From Firmicutes bacterium HGW-Firmicutes-14 (lineage in GTDB: Bacteria > Bacillota > Thermincolia > Thermincolales > UBA2595), in contig PHAB01000008.1 of NCBI GenBank assembly GCA_002840275.1, forward strand, positions 62,001 through 126,000: a stretch of 64,000 bases of DNA, written 5' to 3'. The notes under the pieces are model-generated. The model had not been told where the DNA came from and did not search any database. It saw nothing but the letters and a program-made list of their open reading frames with translations. Numbering within the stretch: the stretch's first letter is position 1; each line of letters begins with the position of its first letter. Of the stretch, positions 35,706 through 45,041 are shown one piece after another. The position numbers and the translations under genes were made by a program.

Positions 35706-36923
35706 ATGAGATTCAATACTATTGAGGAAGCTGTTGAAGAAATCCGCCTGGGCAGGATGCTGGTGGTTGTTGATGACGAAGACAGGGAAAATGAGGGTGA
35801 TCTCCTTATGGCAGCGGAAAAAGTGACGGCTGAGTCTATCAACTTTATGGCCACGTATGGGAGGGGACTTATCTGTACCCCGATAACAGCTGAGCGCTGT
35901 AAAGAACTGGACCTGCCCGCAATGGTTACCAATAACACCGATTCCCATGAAACAGCGTTCACGATTTCGGTTGATGCCAAGGGTAAGACAACAACAGGAA
36001 TATCAGCCCAAGAAAGGGCCATTACCATAAAGGTCCTTCTGGATCCGGCGACAAAGCCTGCTGACCTGGCCAGGCCGGGGCACGTGTTTCCCCTCAGGGC
36101 CAAAGAGGGGGGCGTGCTGCGCAGGGCGGGTCATACCGAAGCTGCCATAGACCTGCCGAGGTTAGCCGGGCTTTATCCGGCAGGAGTGATATGTGAGATA
36201 ATGAAGGAAGACGGCACAATGGCCAGGGTGCCTGAACTGTTGGAGTTTGCCGGAAGACACGGGTTAAAAATCATAACCATTGCCGACCTGATAAATTACC
36301 GGCGCCGGACTGAAAAGCTTGTAGAGCGTGTCGGTGAAGCAAAACTTCCGACCAAATATGGAGAGTTTACAGTTATTGCTTATAATAATCATTTAGACGG
36401 AAAGGAACACCTGGCCCTGGCCAAGGGGGATGTTGCCACTGATGAACCGGTTCTGGTCAGGGTGCACTCTGAATGCCTGACCGGGGATGTTTTCGGTTCT
36501 TCCAGGTGTGACTGCGGGGACCAGCTGTCCCAGGCCATGAGAAAGATCGAACGGGAAGGGAGGGGTGTCCTGCTGTATATGCGCCAGGAAGGACGGGGGA
36601 TTGGCCTGGCAAACAAGATCAGGGCATACCATCTTCAGGATATGGGTAAAGATACCGTGGAGGCCAATGAGATTCTCGGTTTCCCGGCTGACATCAGGGA
36701 TTACGGTATTGGGGCTCAAATCCTGGCAGACCTGGGTTTGAAGAAAATACGCCTTCTGACCAACAACCCGAGGAAAATTGCCGGTCTTGAAGGACATGGA
36801 TTACAGGTGGTAGAGCGGGTACCGGTGGAGATTACACCATGTGAATCAAATGAGTTTTATCTGAGCACCAAAAAAGCCAAACTTGGACATATGCTGTCCA
36901 TGGACAATGGCGTAAGGCAATAG
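35706..36923 (+). CDS. ribBA: Bifunctional DHBP synthase / GTP cyclohydrolase II
   Basis: Makes both precursors of the riboflavin pathway. The N-terminal DHBP synthase (about residues 1-200) has [11 protein letters not shown] and [11 protein letters not shown]. It forms 3,4-dihydroxy-2-butanone 4-phosphate from ribulose-5-phosphate. The C-terminal GTP cyclohydrolase II has the zinc site [18 protein letters not shown] and [14 protein letters not shown]. Length of 405 aa is normal. It lies third in the riboswitch-controlled operon. The substrate ribulose-5-phosphate links it to the nearby rpe. Confidence 0.97.
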   Translation: MRFNTIEEAVEEIRLGRMLVVVDDEDRENEGDLLMAAEKVTAESINFMATYGRGLICTPITAERCKELDLPAMVTNNTDSHETAFTISVDAKGKTTTGISAQERAITIKVLLDPATKPADLARPGHVFPLRAKEGGVLRRAGHTEAAIDLPRLAGLYPAGVICEIMKEDGTMARVPELLEFAGRHGLKIITIADLINYRRRTEKLVERVGEAKLPTKYGEFTVIAYNNHLDGKEHLALAKGDVATDEPVLVRVHSECLTGDVFGSSRCDCGDQLSQAMRKIEREGRGVLLYMRQEGRGIGLANKIRAYHLQDMGKDTVEANEILGFPADIRDYGIGAQILADLGLKKIRLLTNNPRKIAGLEGHGLQVVERVPVEITPCESNEFYLSTKKAKLGHMLSMDNGVRQ

Positions 36924-36969
36924 AGCAAACAAGGGACAATAATAAGGATAACATTAAGGAGGTCAGGAA

Positions 36970-37443
36970 ATGAATAGAGTATATGAAGGAAAACTTTTGG
37001 CCAAGGGTTTTAGATTTGGTATTGTTGTGGGCAGGTTTAATGAATTTATCACCAACAAGCTGCTGGGGGGAGCGCTGGATGCCCTTAACCGGCACGGCGC
37101 AGAAGAAGCCAATATTGAAATTGCCTGGGTGCCGGGGGCTTTTGAAATTCCCCTGGCAGCTCAAACCATGGCGAAATCAGGCCGGTATGATGTGGTTATA
37201 TGCCTGGGGGCCGTAATCAGGGGGGGGACCCCTCACTTCGATTATGTATGTGCCGAGGTATCCAAAGGAATTGCCAGGGTATCCATGGACACAGGGCTGC
37301 CCGCCATTTTCGGAATTATTACTGCAGATACCATTGAACAGGCTATCGAAAGGGCCGGGACCAAGGCCGGAAACAAGGGGTGGGATGCCGCAGTTACCGG
37401 AATTGAAATGGCCAGCCTGCTGAAGGGGATAAGTGAGAAATAA
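36970..37443 (+). CDS. ribH: 6,7-dimethyl-8-ribityllumazine synthase
   Basis: Condenses the RibBA and RibD products into lumazine, the substrate of RibE, and forms icosahedral capsids in many bacteria. The 157-aa protein has [40 protein letters not shown] and the later [23 protein letters not shown] lies about 7 bases before the ATG. It is the last gene of the rib operon. No obvious terminator follows before the speH promoter at 37504. Confidence 0.97.
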   Translation: MNRVYEGKLLAKGFRFGIVVGRFNEFITNKLLGGALDALNRHGAEEANIEIAWVPGAFEIPLAAQTMAKSGRYDVVICLGAVIRGGTPHFDYVCAEVSKGIARVSMDTGLPAIFGIITADTIEQAIERAGTKAGNKGWDAAVTGIEMASLLKGISEK

Positions 37444-37503
37444 CAGGGAACTTTTGTGTGATATCTGAATACTTATAACGTGAATGAAGAATATTTATTT
37501 TTG

Positions 37504-37531
37504 TTGACAAACTGTGCGAATATGCTAAAAT
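37504..37531 (+). promoter_or_regulatory. Promoter for speH
   Basis: TTGACA (37504-37509) and TAAAAT (37526-37531) with a 16-base spacer. The predicted leader is about 100 bases and has no recognised riboswitch. Confidence 0.65.
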
Positions 37532-37639
37532 TGAATTTGATTGGAATTTGGAATCTACTGGTGAAGCACAAGTCAGACAAGTGTTTACACCGGGTTTCTA
37601 AATTTCAAAATCGTGGAGAAAAGGGGGCAAAGATCAAAA

Positions 37640-38026
37640 ATGACATTAAACGCTTTGGGAAGGCATGTTTTGGCTGAAATTTACGGATGTGATTTTGATG
37701 TACTAAATAACTTGCAAAAAGTTGAAGAAATTATGGTAAGATCGGCGCTTGAAGCAGGCGCTGAAGTCCGTGAGGTGGTATTCCATAAATTCAGCCCCCA
37801 GGGTGTTAGTGGAGTAGTGGTAATTTCTGAATCTCATCTGGCGATCCATACATGGCCTGAATTGGGTTATGCTGCTGTTGATGTGTTTACCTGTGGTGAC
37901 AAAGTTAACCCGTGGGATGCATGCAACTTTCTGGCGGCAAATTTCGGCGCCCAATCAGTAGATGCCAAGGAAACGCAACGCGGAATCCTTTACAAATTCC
38001 CCGAAAAAGAGGCCGCAAACCTTTAG
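37640..38026 (+). CDS. speH: S-adenosylmethionine decarboxylase proenzyme
   Basis: Supplies decarboxylated SAM as aminopropyl donor for spermidine. The 128-aa class 1B proenzyme has the self-cleavage motif SESHLAIHTWPE. Ser65 would become the pyruvoyl group, with His70 and Cys85 (FTCG) as processing and catalytic residues by comparison with the Thermotoga enzyme. The ATG at 37640 gives the family N-terminus LGRHVLAEIYGCD; a GTG at 37613 lies further upstream. The gene is monocistronic, with its own promoter and a terminator. No speE or agmatine gene is adjacent. Confidence 0.95.
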   Translation: MTLNALGRHVLAEIYGCDFDVLNNLQKVEEIMVRSALEAGAEVREVVFHKFSPQGVSGVVVISESHLAIHTWPELGYAAVDVFTCGDKVNPWDACNFLAANFGAQSVDAKETQRGILYKFPEKEAANL

Positions 38027-38073
38027 GAGGGATATTTATTTGTACTGAGACATATGTCAAAGGCTAGCAAAGA

Positions 38074-38105
38074 CCTTACTTGCCAAGGGGTATAGTAAGG
38101 TTTTT
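38074..38105 (+). terminator. Terminator after speH
   Basis: CCTTACT (38074-38080) pairs with AGTAAGG (38094-38100) and is followed by five T residues. The 13-base loop has an additional small pairing. It separates speH from the hdr genes. Confidence 0.8.
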
Positions 38106-38241
38106 GCCTTTCCGGGATACTTGTGTTGGTTTTTGGCAGATATTTATATAATTACAGTTTTTTATCTTCGAAAAAGAGGAATTATTCTGACAATGTAGAA
38201 TAGTTTTTTAATACGAAATCCAGATAAGTGAGGGATTAGGG

Positions 38242-38808
38242 ATGAAAGAAATCAACGTAACGCAGACACTGGAAAAGAACAAGGATTTTCTGCAGAGACT
38301 TCGGGAAGAGAGCGGACAGGATCCCGGACAGTGTTTTCAGTGTATGAAGTGTACAGGCGGTTGTCCCGTACAGTTTACCATGGATTATCCGCCAAGCCAG
38401 ATTATGCGGATGCTCCAGGACGGGTTGGTTGACGAGGTGCTTAACAGTTTCACTATTCATACCTGTGCCACCTGCGCCACATGCACGACCCGCTGTCCAA
38501 GGGATATTGATATAGCGAAACTGATGGATACCCTCAGGGTAATTGCTCACCATAAAGGCATAGTAGGTAAAGGAAAAAATATGCACGTGTTCCATTCCAC
38601 CTTCATGAACTCCATTAAAAACCACGGCAGGCTTTATGAAGTTGGCCTGGCCCTCGGTCTTAACCTGGGTACGGGCAACCTGATGCAGGATACAGATCTC
38701 GGTTTACCCATGTTCCTGAAAGGTAAGCTTTCACTCCTACCTCACAATGTTAAGGGTACCGGAGAAATCAAGAAATTGTATGACTATGCCAAGAAGATTG
38801 GAGAGTGA
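38242..38808 (+). CDS. hdrC: Heterodisulfide reductase subunit C-like iron-sulfur protein
   Basis: A 188-aa protein with two [4Fe-4S] motifs: CFQCMKCTGGCP (about residues 32-43) and CATCATCTTRCP (about 75-86). In HdrABC complexes HdrC passes electrons between HdrA and the catalytic HdrB. No hdrA, mvhD or transmembrane HdrE gene is nearby. The electron partner is thus unknown; it could be a quinone- or flavoprotein-linked system. A GAGGGATTAGGG stretch precedes the ATG. hdrB follows after five bases. In sulfate-reducing Clostridia such pairs are common and linked to redox balancing. Confidence 0.9.
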   Translation: MKEINVTQTLEKNKDFLQRLREESGQDPGQCFQCMKCTGGCPVQFTMDYPPSQIMRMLQDGLVDEVLNSFTIHTCATCATCTTRCPRDIDIAKLMDTLRVIAHHKGIVGKGKNMHVFHSTFMNSIKNHGRLYEVGLALGLNLGTGNLMQDTDLGLPMFLKGKLSLLPHNVKGTGEIKKLYDYAKKIGE

Positions 38809-38813
38809 TTGAA

Positions 38814-39680
38814 GTGAAATTATCATATTATCCCGGCTGCGGTTTGAACGGTTCGTCAAAGGAATTGGATATATCAATAAGGGCTATCAGCGGGCCCCTG
38901 GGCATTGATATTGTTGAGGTGCCTGACTGGAACTGCTGTGGCGGCACATCTGCCCACAGTACGGGGCATTTCCTGTCCTTTGCCCTGCCCGCCAGAAATG
39001 TAGTAAATGCGGAAACTTCCGGTTGTGATGAGTTTACCGCACCGTGCCCGGCATGCTATGTAAGGCATTTCCTGGCTCAGAAGGACTTCAATGAGAACCC
39101 TAAGATGAGACAGCACTTTGAAACTGCCCTGGGGAAAAAGTTCGAGGACAGTGACATTAAAATTAAAAACCTAATTGAAGTTTTTATTGATAAAATAGAT
39201 GCTTCCATAGTGAAAAAACCGCTGAAAGGCCTCAAGGTCGTGAATTATTACGGTTGTGCCCTGGTAAAACCACCAAAGACATTCAGTTTCTTTGATGACC
39301 CGGAAAACCCTCAATCCCTGGAAAAAATTATGAGCACCCTTGGCGCGGAATCAATTGAGTGGCCATATAAGACTGAGTGCTGTGGAGCCTCCTTGTGTTT
39401 TACCAACCAGGATGCCGTATGGAAGGCAGGACGTGATATCCTTCAGATGGCTAAGGATTCCGGCGCACAGGCGATTGTTGTTGCATGTACCATGTGCCAG
39501 ATGAACCTGGATATGAGGCAGTCCCAAATCAACAAAAAATATAAGACCAACTTCAATATACCGGTAATGTATTTTACCCAGTTGATGGGCCTGGCAATGG
39601 GAATACCTGCTGAAAAACTCGGTTTTGACAAGCTGTATGTTGACGCCAAACCGCTGCTCCAATCCCTCAATCTGATTTAA
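38814..39680 (+). CDS. hdrB: Heterodisulfide reductase subunit B-like protein (CCG domains)
   Basis: A 288-aa protein with two CCG domains: NCCGGTSAHSTG with CPAC in the N-terminal half, and ECCGASLCFTN with CTMCQMN in the C-terminal half. In methanogens these cysteines hold two noncubane [4Fe-4S] clusters that reduce the CoM-S-S-CoB disulfide. Bacterial homologues act on other thiol or disulfide substrates. The GTG at 38814 gives the family start MKLSYYPGC and sits about 9 bases from GGAGAG; a GTG at 38805 is too close to it. The pair hdrC-hdrB ends at a terminator. The substrate is unknown. Confidence 0.9.
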   Translation: MKLSYYPGCGLNGSSKELDISIRAISGPLGIDIVEVPDWNCCGGTSAHSTGHFLSFALPARNVVNAETSGCDEFTAPCPACYVRHFLAQKDFNENPKMRQHFETALGKKFEDSDIKIKNLIEVFIDKIDASIVKKPLKGLKVVNYYGCALVKPPKTFSFFDDPENPQSLEKIMSTLGAESIEWPYKTECCGASLCFTNQDAVWKAGRDILQMAKDSGAQAIVVACTMCQMNLDMRQSQINKKYKTNFNIPVMYFTQLMGLAMGIPAEKLGFDKLYVDAKPLLQSLNLI

Positions 39681-39694
39681 ACTGAAAAACGGGT

Positions 39695-39744
39695 AAAAAG
39701 GCTGTGGTTGTATTGCTATGACGCAACAACTTACAGCTTTTTTT
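39695..39744 (+). terminator. Terminator after hdrB
   Basis: A long imperfect stem starts AAAAAG-g-CTGT-g-GTTGT and returns ACAAC-tt-ACAG-c-TTTTT, ending in a seven-T run. It separates the hdr pair from the menaquinone cluster. Confidence 0.78.
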
Positions 39745-39914
39745 CTTTGGTTATTAGAACCTGCTTTTTTTGTCACCGAGGTTGTAGCCTATGAATATGA
39801 TTGACACTTTCTCGAATATTCTGACCATTTTTTGTGAAATCTTAATTTGAGGGAGGATTTATTTTGGGTGTAACGAATATATATTAAGTTAAACTTTCTT
39901 TAGGAGGTACTTAG

Positions 39915-41489
39915 ATGACAGCCGGATTCCTGGATTTGATTCGTTCTGATTTAGATTCAGTGAACCTCATGATAGAAAAAGCCCTAATGACCAAATCCGG
40001 CCATTTAAGCCGGTTTGCTCACCTTGAAACAAAGTCCCTCCAGGGATACCTGCATCCGGCGGTGGTTTTGCTTACAGGAAGGCTTTTCAGGTATACTGAA
40101 AAAAAGATTGTTTACCTGGCATATGTGATACAACTCATTTATCTGGCCGCCGCTATTCAGTTCAGGATTCCGGACAACATCGACCGGGTACCGGATCATG
40201 AGGACCCGCGGGACAGCGCCCAGTTGCCGGTACTTGTTGGAGACTATCTGTACGGAAAGTATTTTGTTGGCCTTAGCGATGGGGAAATCCTCGAGTTTTT
40301 AAGCCCTCTGTCCGGCATTATAGCTGAAATGAACTGTGGGGCACTGGAGAGAAGGAAGAACTCGGGCCTTCCCGTTACAGACTGCAAACTTGCCGTGACC
40401 GTAATTGAAAAGGAAACTGCCCTCCTGACCCAAGGCGCCCTCAAGTTAGCAGGGCAGCTGGCAGGGGCACCGGAAGCGGAAAAGGCCCTGTTATCAGATT
40501 TCGGTTTTAACCTGGGAATGGCTTATGGGATTTTAGAACGCGGTCTAGACCCCGATTTGGCCGAACCCTATTTTGAGAAAGCCCACAGCGCTATCGGAAA
40601 GCTGCCTGCCGGTGAAGCCAGGGATTCTATGGAAGAGCTGCTGGATGGGATCCATAGTGGTGAACTGCCTGTTCCTCCCAGGACAACCGGTGAAAGCGGA
40701 GGGTTTTTACCCGGATATGAGGGTGGCGCTGTAATTCCCGGAGAATACGGGGACAGGGAAGAATATGTCCATTCTGTTTTTACAGCCATAGCAGGTAAAT
40801 ATGACAGTCTGAATACTGTCCTGAGCTTTAACAGGGATAAGCGCTGGAGAAGGGTAACAGTTGAAAAAACCGGCATACAGGCAGGAGACCGGGCATTAGA
40901 CGTCTGCTGCGGCACCGGGATGATCACAACCGAACTGGCCAAAAAGGCAGGGCCTCAGGGCAGGGTAGTAGGAATTGACTTTTGTGAGGACATGCTGGAA
41001 ATTGCCAGGGAGAACCTTAAGGGGTCTGCCTATGAAAGTTCTGTTGAATACATCCAGGGGAATGCTATGGATATCCCCTTCCCTGATAATACTTTTGACT
41101 GTGCGACTATTGGATTTGGCCTGCGAAACGTCCCGGATATGAAAAAAGCCTTAAAGGAAATGATCAGGGTTGTAAAACCGGGCGGGCGGGTTGTCTGTTT
41201 AGAATTCAGCAAGCCTACGGTTCCCGTTTTTAAACAAATATATAATTTTTATTTCGATAAATGTGTCCCCTTTCTCGGCAAACTTGGTGTGGGAACGGAG
41301 GGGCCTTACAGGTATCTTCATAATTCATGGAAGGCTTTCCCCCGCCAGGACGAACTGCGGGAGGAATTCCGCCGTCAGGGGCTTCGTGACACAGATTATT
41401 ATGAGCTGACCGGTGGAGTGGTGTCGGTTCATGTTGGCGTAAAACCTTTGGCGCCTGCCCTTACACCTGTGGCGGCAACCAAAGAATAG
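39915..41489 (+). CDS. Fusion: degenerate polyprenyl synthase domain + demethylmenaquinone methyltransferase (MenG/UbiE)
   Basis: A 524-aa two-part protein. The first 255 residues follow the helical plan of polyprenyl diphosphate synthases (YLHPAVVLLTGRLF, LPVLVGDYLYGKYF, EKETALLTQGALKLAGQL). Both aspartate-rich motifs are lost: PDNIDRVPDHED and YGILERGLDPD replace DDxxD. Residues about 280-515 are a UbiE/MenG methyltransferase with motif I DVCCGTGMITTELA, GFGLRNVPDMKKAL and GGRVVCLEFSKPT. MenG methylates demethylmenaquinone with SAM. The front part may act as the non-catalytic subunit of a heterodimeric chain-length enzyme (HepS-like). AGGAGG precedes the ATG. Confidence 0.85.
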   Translation: MTAGFLDLIRSDLDSVNLMIEKALMTKSGHLSRFAHLETKSLQGYLHPAVVLLTGRLFRYTEKKIVYLAYVIQLIYLAAAIQFRIPDNIDRVPDHEDPRDSAQLPVLVGDYLYGKYFVGLSDGEILEFLSPLSGIIAEMNCGALERRKNSGLPVTDCKLAVTVIEKETALLTQGALKLAGQLAGAPEAEKALLSDFGFNLGMAYGILERGLDPDLAEPYFEKAHSAIGKLPAGEARDSMEELLDGIHSGELPVPPRTTGESGGFLPGYEGGAVIPGEYGDREEYVHSVFTAIAGKYDSLNTVLSFNRDKRWRRVTVEKTGIQAGDRALDVCCGTGMITTELAKKAGPQGRVVGIDFCEDMLEIARENLKGSAYESSVEYIQGNAMDIPFPDNTFDCATIGFGLRNVPDMKKALKEMIRVVKPGGRVVCLEFSKPTVPVFKQIYNFYFDKCVPFLGKLGVGTEGPYRYLHNSWKAFPRQDELREEFRRQGLRDTDYYELTGGVVSVHVGVKPLAPALTPVAATKE

Positions 41490-41528
41490 AGAAAGGCTGC
41501 CATAAAATAAACGGAGAGGGGGGACGAT

Positions 41529-42425
41529 ATGCATATGGCGCTGGCAAGGATTCGTATTTTTGCCGAAATGATCAAATTTGAACATACGGTTTTTGCTTTG
41601 CCGTTTGCTTATTTAGGAGCTTTTCTGGCTAAGCACGGTGTACCGTCGGGCAGGCAAATCCTCTGGATTACACTGGCCATGGTAGGCGCAAGGACAGCGG
41701 CCATGGCCTTAAATCGTTTAATAGACAGGCATATCGATGCCCGAAATCCCCGTACAGCGGCAAGGGCAATACCCAAAGGCCTTCTGTCGGAGGCTGAAGT
41801 CTTGTTTTATATCGCCGCTTCATGGGCTCTCCTTCTTGTAGCGGCCTGGCAGTTGAACCCTTTAAACCTGGCGATCCCCCTGACAGTTAAACTGATGCCA
41901 ATTGCTGTCATTGTATTGACGGTTTATTCCTATACAAAGAGGTTTACCTGGATGTGCCATTTCGTTCTGGGGCTGTCCCTGGGCCTTGCCCCGGTCGGCA
42001 GTTGGGTGGGAATTACGGGAAAGCTGGAATTCCCGTCAATCCTGATCGGGCTCACGGTACTTACCTGGGTTGCCGGGTTTGACGTAATCTATGCCTGCCA
42101 GGACTATGATTTTGACAGGCGTGAGGGTATCTACTCCATACCCGCGGTATTTGGCATTAAAACAGCATTGGTCTCCTCGGCACTGCTCCATGTAATTACA
42201 TTTATATTCCTTGTCTGGATCGGAATTATTACCGGCCTTGGCTATTTCTACTGGCTGGGTGTAATAGCTGCCGCCGGAATACTTATTTATGAACATTCAC
42301 TGGTTACCCCCACTGACCTGTCCAGGTTGGATGCGGCTTTTTTCAGTATGAACGGCATTCTCAGTGTCATGTTATTTATTTTCACTTTTGCCGACATATT
42401 ATTTGGTCGCGGAATTTCCCTGTAA
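41529..42425 (+). CDS. UbiA family prenyltransferase (MqnP-like)
   Basis: Attaches the polyprenyl tail to the naphthoate ring in menaquinone synthesis. The 298-aa integral membrane protein has about eight helices and the UbiA motifs NRLIDRHIDARNPRTAAR (first Asp-rich loop, N-x3-D-x3-D) and YACQDYDFDRREGIYSIP (second loop, D-x-x-D-x-x-D-like). Location between MenG and mqn genes and presence of UbiX favour the futalosine-route enzyme MqnP over 4-hydroxybenzoate transferase. GGAGAGGGGGG lies upstream of the ATG. Confidence 0.9.
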   Translation: MHMALARIRIFAEMIKFEHTVFALPFAYLGAFLAKHGVPSGRQILWITLAMVGARTAAMALNRLIDRHIDARNPRTAARAIPKGLLSEAEVLFYIAASWALLLVAAWQLNPLNLAIPLTVKLMPIAVIVLTVYSYTKRFTWMCHFVLGLSLGLAPVGSWVGITGKLEFPSILIGLTVLTWVAGFDVIYACQDYDFDRREGIYSIPAVFGIKTALVSSALLHVITFIFLVWIGIITGLGYFYWLGVIAAAGILIYEHSLVTPTDLSRLDAAFFSMNGILSVMLFIFTFADILFGRGISL

Positions 42426-42473
42426 GACAGAACTATTGGGATTATCCTGACTGCATACCGGGAGGTAAGGGTA

Positions 42474-43088
42474 TTGGGATCATATATCTTGGCTGTTACC
42501 GGGGCCAGCGGGGCCTTATATGCCTGCAGCACGGCCCGGTCCCTGATTGACCTGGGACATGACATATATATTACTGTAACTGATCCCGGCCGCAGGGTGC
42601 TGAGGGAGGAACTGTCGTGGGACCTGCCTGCCCTGAGGGACCCGGGTTTTCTGCCATCATTGGAAAAGTATCTCGGGAGGGAAGGAACATCCCGGTTGAC
42701 ATATTTTGATTGCTCAGACGTAGGGGCCCCTATAGCCAGTGGTTCTTTTAGAACCGACGGAATGATAGTTGTTCCGTGTTCCATGTCGACCCTGGCCGGT
42801 ATTGCTGCAGGTGTTTCGGAAAACCTGGTGGAACGGGCGGCTGATATAATGCTGAAGGAACACCGTCCCCTTATCCTGGTCCCCAGGGAAACCCCGTTTA
42901 ACCAGATCCATCTGAGAAACATGCTTGAACTGGCCCGGATGGGGGTTCATATTGTCCCGGCATGCCCCGGCTTTTACCACAACCCGCAGACTTTTGACGA
43001 CCTGGCGCATTTTATGGCAGGAAAAGTGCTCGACCTTCTCAATATTGACCATAACCTGTATCAGCGGTGGAAAGGCGGAAAAAAATGA
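42474..43088 (+). CDS. ubiX: Flavin prenyltransferase (UbiX)
   Basis: Builds prenylated FMN, the cofactor of UbiD-type decarboxylases. The 204-aa protein has the N-terminal ILAVTGASGALYA, GSFRTDGMIVVPCSMSTLAGIA and the C-terminal LVPRETPFNQIHL motif. In the futalosine pathway a UbiD homologue decarboxylates the prenylated dihydroxynaphthoate and needs this cofactor. No ubiD is in the window. TTG start at 42474 with GGGAGG just upstream. The stop codon overlaps the mqnE start (ATGA), implying coupling. Confidence 0.94.
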   Translation: MGSYILAVTGASGALYACSTARSLIDLGHDIYITVTDPGRRVLREELSWDLPALRDPGFLPSLEKYLGREGTSRLTYFDCSDVGAPIASGSFRTDGMIVVPCSMSTLAGIAAGVSENLVERAADIMLKEHRPLILVPRETPFNQIHLRNMLELARMGVHIVPACPGFYHNPQTFDDLAHFMAGKVLDLLNIDHNLYQRWKGGKK

Positions 43089-44188
43089 ACAAACTGCTCA
43101 AAGAAAGTGAACTTGCAGATATTGGGCAAAAGGTGGAAAAAGGAGAGAGACTCGGCTTTGATGATGGAGTCAGGCTGATGAAATCTACGGAACTGCTGGC
43201 CATAGGCTGCATGGCTGATGTAGTGCGAAAAAGAAAAAACGGTGATTATACATATTTCATTGTAAACAGGCATATAAACCACACTAATATATGTGATAAC
43301 CTATGCAAGCTTTGCGCATTTGGCCGGAAGCCGGATGCCCCAGGGGCTTACACCCTGACCCTGGAGGAGATTGAGGCTATGGCCGCCGAATGCAGGGGCC
43401 GGGGGGTAACAGAACTGCATATTGTAGGCGGGCTCAACCCTGAGCTCAAACTTGAATACTTCGAAGAGATGCTCCGGAGAGTCAGGAGGGCATTGCCTGA
43501 TGCTGTTATACAGGCTTTTACGGCTGTTGAGATTGACTACTTTGCCCGTACTGAAAACTTATCCATCGAAGATGTATTCCGCCGCCTGATGGCTGCAGGA
43601 CTTGATTCCCTCCCGGGCGGGGGTGCCGAGATTTTCTCCCGGCGGGTGAGGGACAAAATCTGTGATAAAAAGATAAGTGGGGACAGGTGGCTGGAAGTCC
43701 ATGAAACAGCCCATAGAATGGGAATGAGGACAAATGCTACCATGCTTTATGGGCATATGGAAACTATTGAGGAACGAATTGACCACCTGGTTAAGCTGAG
43801 GGAACTTCAGGACCGGACAGGGGGATTTCTGACCTTTATCCCCCTGTCCTTTCATCCGAAAAACACCGGTCTGGAAGGGATGAATATCAGCCGCACCACC
43901 GGTTATGAAGACTTAAAGAACCTCGCAGTTGCCAGGCTTATGCTGGACAACTTTGACCACATCAAGGCTTATTGGGTTATGATCGGCTCTAAACTGGCCC
44001 AGGTGTCCCTGGCCTTCGGTGTTGATGATATTGACGGAACTATAGTTGAGGAAAAAATAACCCATGCAGCAGGGGGTGATACTGCCCAGGCCCTGACCAG
44101 AACGGAAATGGTATCAATGATTAAGGCAGCCGGGCGTATTCCGGCTGAAAGGGATACCCTGTATAATATCCTGAAGGAGGGTTATTAG
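43085..44188 (+). CDS. mqnE: Aminofutalosine synthase, radical SAM
   Basis: Second step of the futalosine menaquinone pathway: joins 3-enolpyruvyl-benzoate and SAM to give aminofutalosine. The 367-aa protein carries the cluster motif CDNLCKLCAF (C-x3-C-x2-C), then GRGVTELHIVGGLNPEL and LDSLPGGGAEIFS. It resembles MqnC but is the MqnE subtype, as shown by the longer N-terminus and ATMLYGHMETIEERIDH. The ATG at 43085 has GGAAAGGCGG upstream. Overlap with ubiX and near-contact with mqnA mark one operon. Confidence 0.93.
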   Translation: MNKLLKESELADIGQKVEKGERLGFDDGVRLMKSTELLAIGCMADVVRKRKNGDYTYFIVNRHINHTNICDNLCKLCAFGRKPDAPGAYTLTLEEIEAMAAECRGRGVTELHIVGGLNPELKLEYFEEMLRRVRRALPDAVIQAFTAVEIDYFARTENLSIEDVFRRLMAAGLDSLPGGGAEIFSRRVRDKICDKKISGDRWLEVHETAHRMGMRTNATMLYGHMETIEERIDHLVKLRELQDRTGGFLTFIPLSFHPKNTGLEGMNISRTTGYEDLKNLAVARLMLDNFDHIKAYWVMIGSKLAQVSLAFGVDDIDGTIVEEKITHAAGGDTAQALTRTEMVSMIKAAGRIPAERDTLYNILKEGY

Positions 44189-44189
44189 T

Positions 44190-45041
44190 TTGAAAAAAAT
44201 TCGGCTGGGCCAGATAGACTATATTAACTGTCTCCCAGTGTATTTTGCTGTAGAGCAGGGGCGGCTTCCCGTTGATATAAAAATGGTGAAAGGCCCCCCG
44301 ACCAAGCTAAACAGGATGTTTGTTGAGGGGAAGCTGGATATCACTCCCATATCATCAATTGAATTTGCCAGGCACAGTGACCTTGCCATCATCCTTCCCA
44401 ACCTGTCTATCAGCGCTGATGGCAGAGTGGAAAGCATTCTTCTCTTCAGCAAGGTGCCGGTGACTGAACTGGACGGCCTGAAAGTGTGTCTGCCGGACAG
44501 TTCCGCCACTTCTGTTGCCCTTTTAAAAATCCTGTTTGAACATTACTATCATGCACGGGTTGACTATTCGGTCCAAAAACCTGACCTGGACACGATGCTA
44601 AAGGACGCTGATGCGGCGCTTTTGATCGGGGATGATGCCCTAATGGCAAGGGCCGGGGTTACAGCAGCGGGAGACGGGAAGTTATATGTGACAGACCTGG
44701 GGCAGGCTTGGCAGGACTTTACCGGGCAAAAAATGATTTATGCCCTTTGGGTCATCCACAAGGATTTTGTGGAACAACATCCGGAAGAGGTTGACCTGAT
44801 CAGCAGGTCTTTTATAGAGGCCAAGGAATATAGTTTTGCCAATGTTCCGGCCCTTGTCGATAAAGCCCATGCCAAAACCGGCCTGTCCCGGGATATATTG
44901 GAAGATTATTTCCATACTGTCAGGTATGAATTTGATGAAGAATACCGAAAAGCCCTCTGTATGTTTTACGACTATGCCTATAAAAGCGGGTTAATAAAAG
45001 AGAGGGTAAAGTTAAACATCTGGGGTGAAAATATTGTCTAG
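44190..45041 (+). CDS. mqnA: Chorismate dehydratase
   Basis: Starts the futalosine pathway by dehydrating chorismate to 3-[(1-carboxyvinyl)oxy]benzoate. The 283-aa periplasmic-binding-protein-like enzyme begins KKIRLGQIDYINCLPVYFA, with VEGKLDITPISSIEFA and DSSATSVALLKILF. The TTG start at 44190 has AAGGAGGG 8 bases before. It lies one base behind mqnE and overlaps mqnC by 17 bases. Futalosine hydrolase (mqnB) and mqnD genes are not in the window. Confidence 0.95.
   Translation: MKKIRLGQIDYINCLPVYFAVEQGRLPVDIKMVKGPPTKLNRMFVEGKLDITPISSIEFARHSDLAIILPNLSISADGRVESILLFSKVPVTELDGLKVCLPDSSATSVALLKILFEHYYHARVDYSVQKPDLDTMLKDADAALLIGDDALMARAGVTAAGDGKLYVTDLGQAWQDFTGQKMIYALWVIHKDFVEQHPEEVDLISRSFIEAKEYSFANVPALVDKAHAKTGLSRDILEDYFHTVRYEFDEEYRKALCMFYDYAYKSGLIKERVKLNIWGENIV

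Noticed and set aside
37480-37677. Plus-strand ORF of 65 codons before speH
   Set aside because: It contains the speH promoter and overlaps the speH start; no family resemblance.
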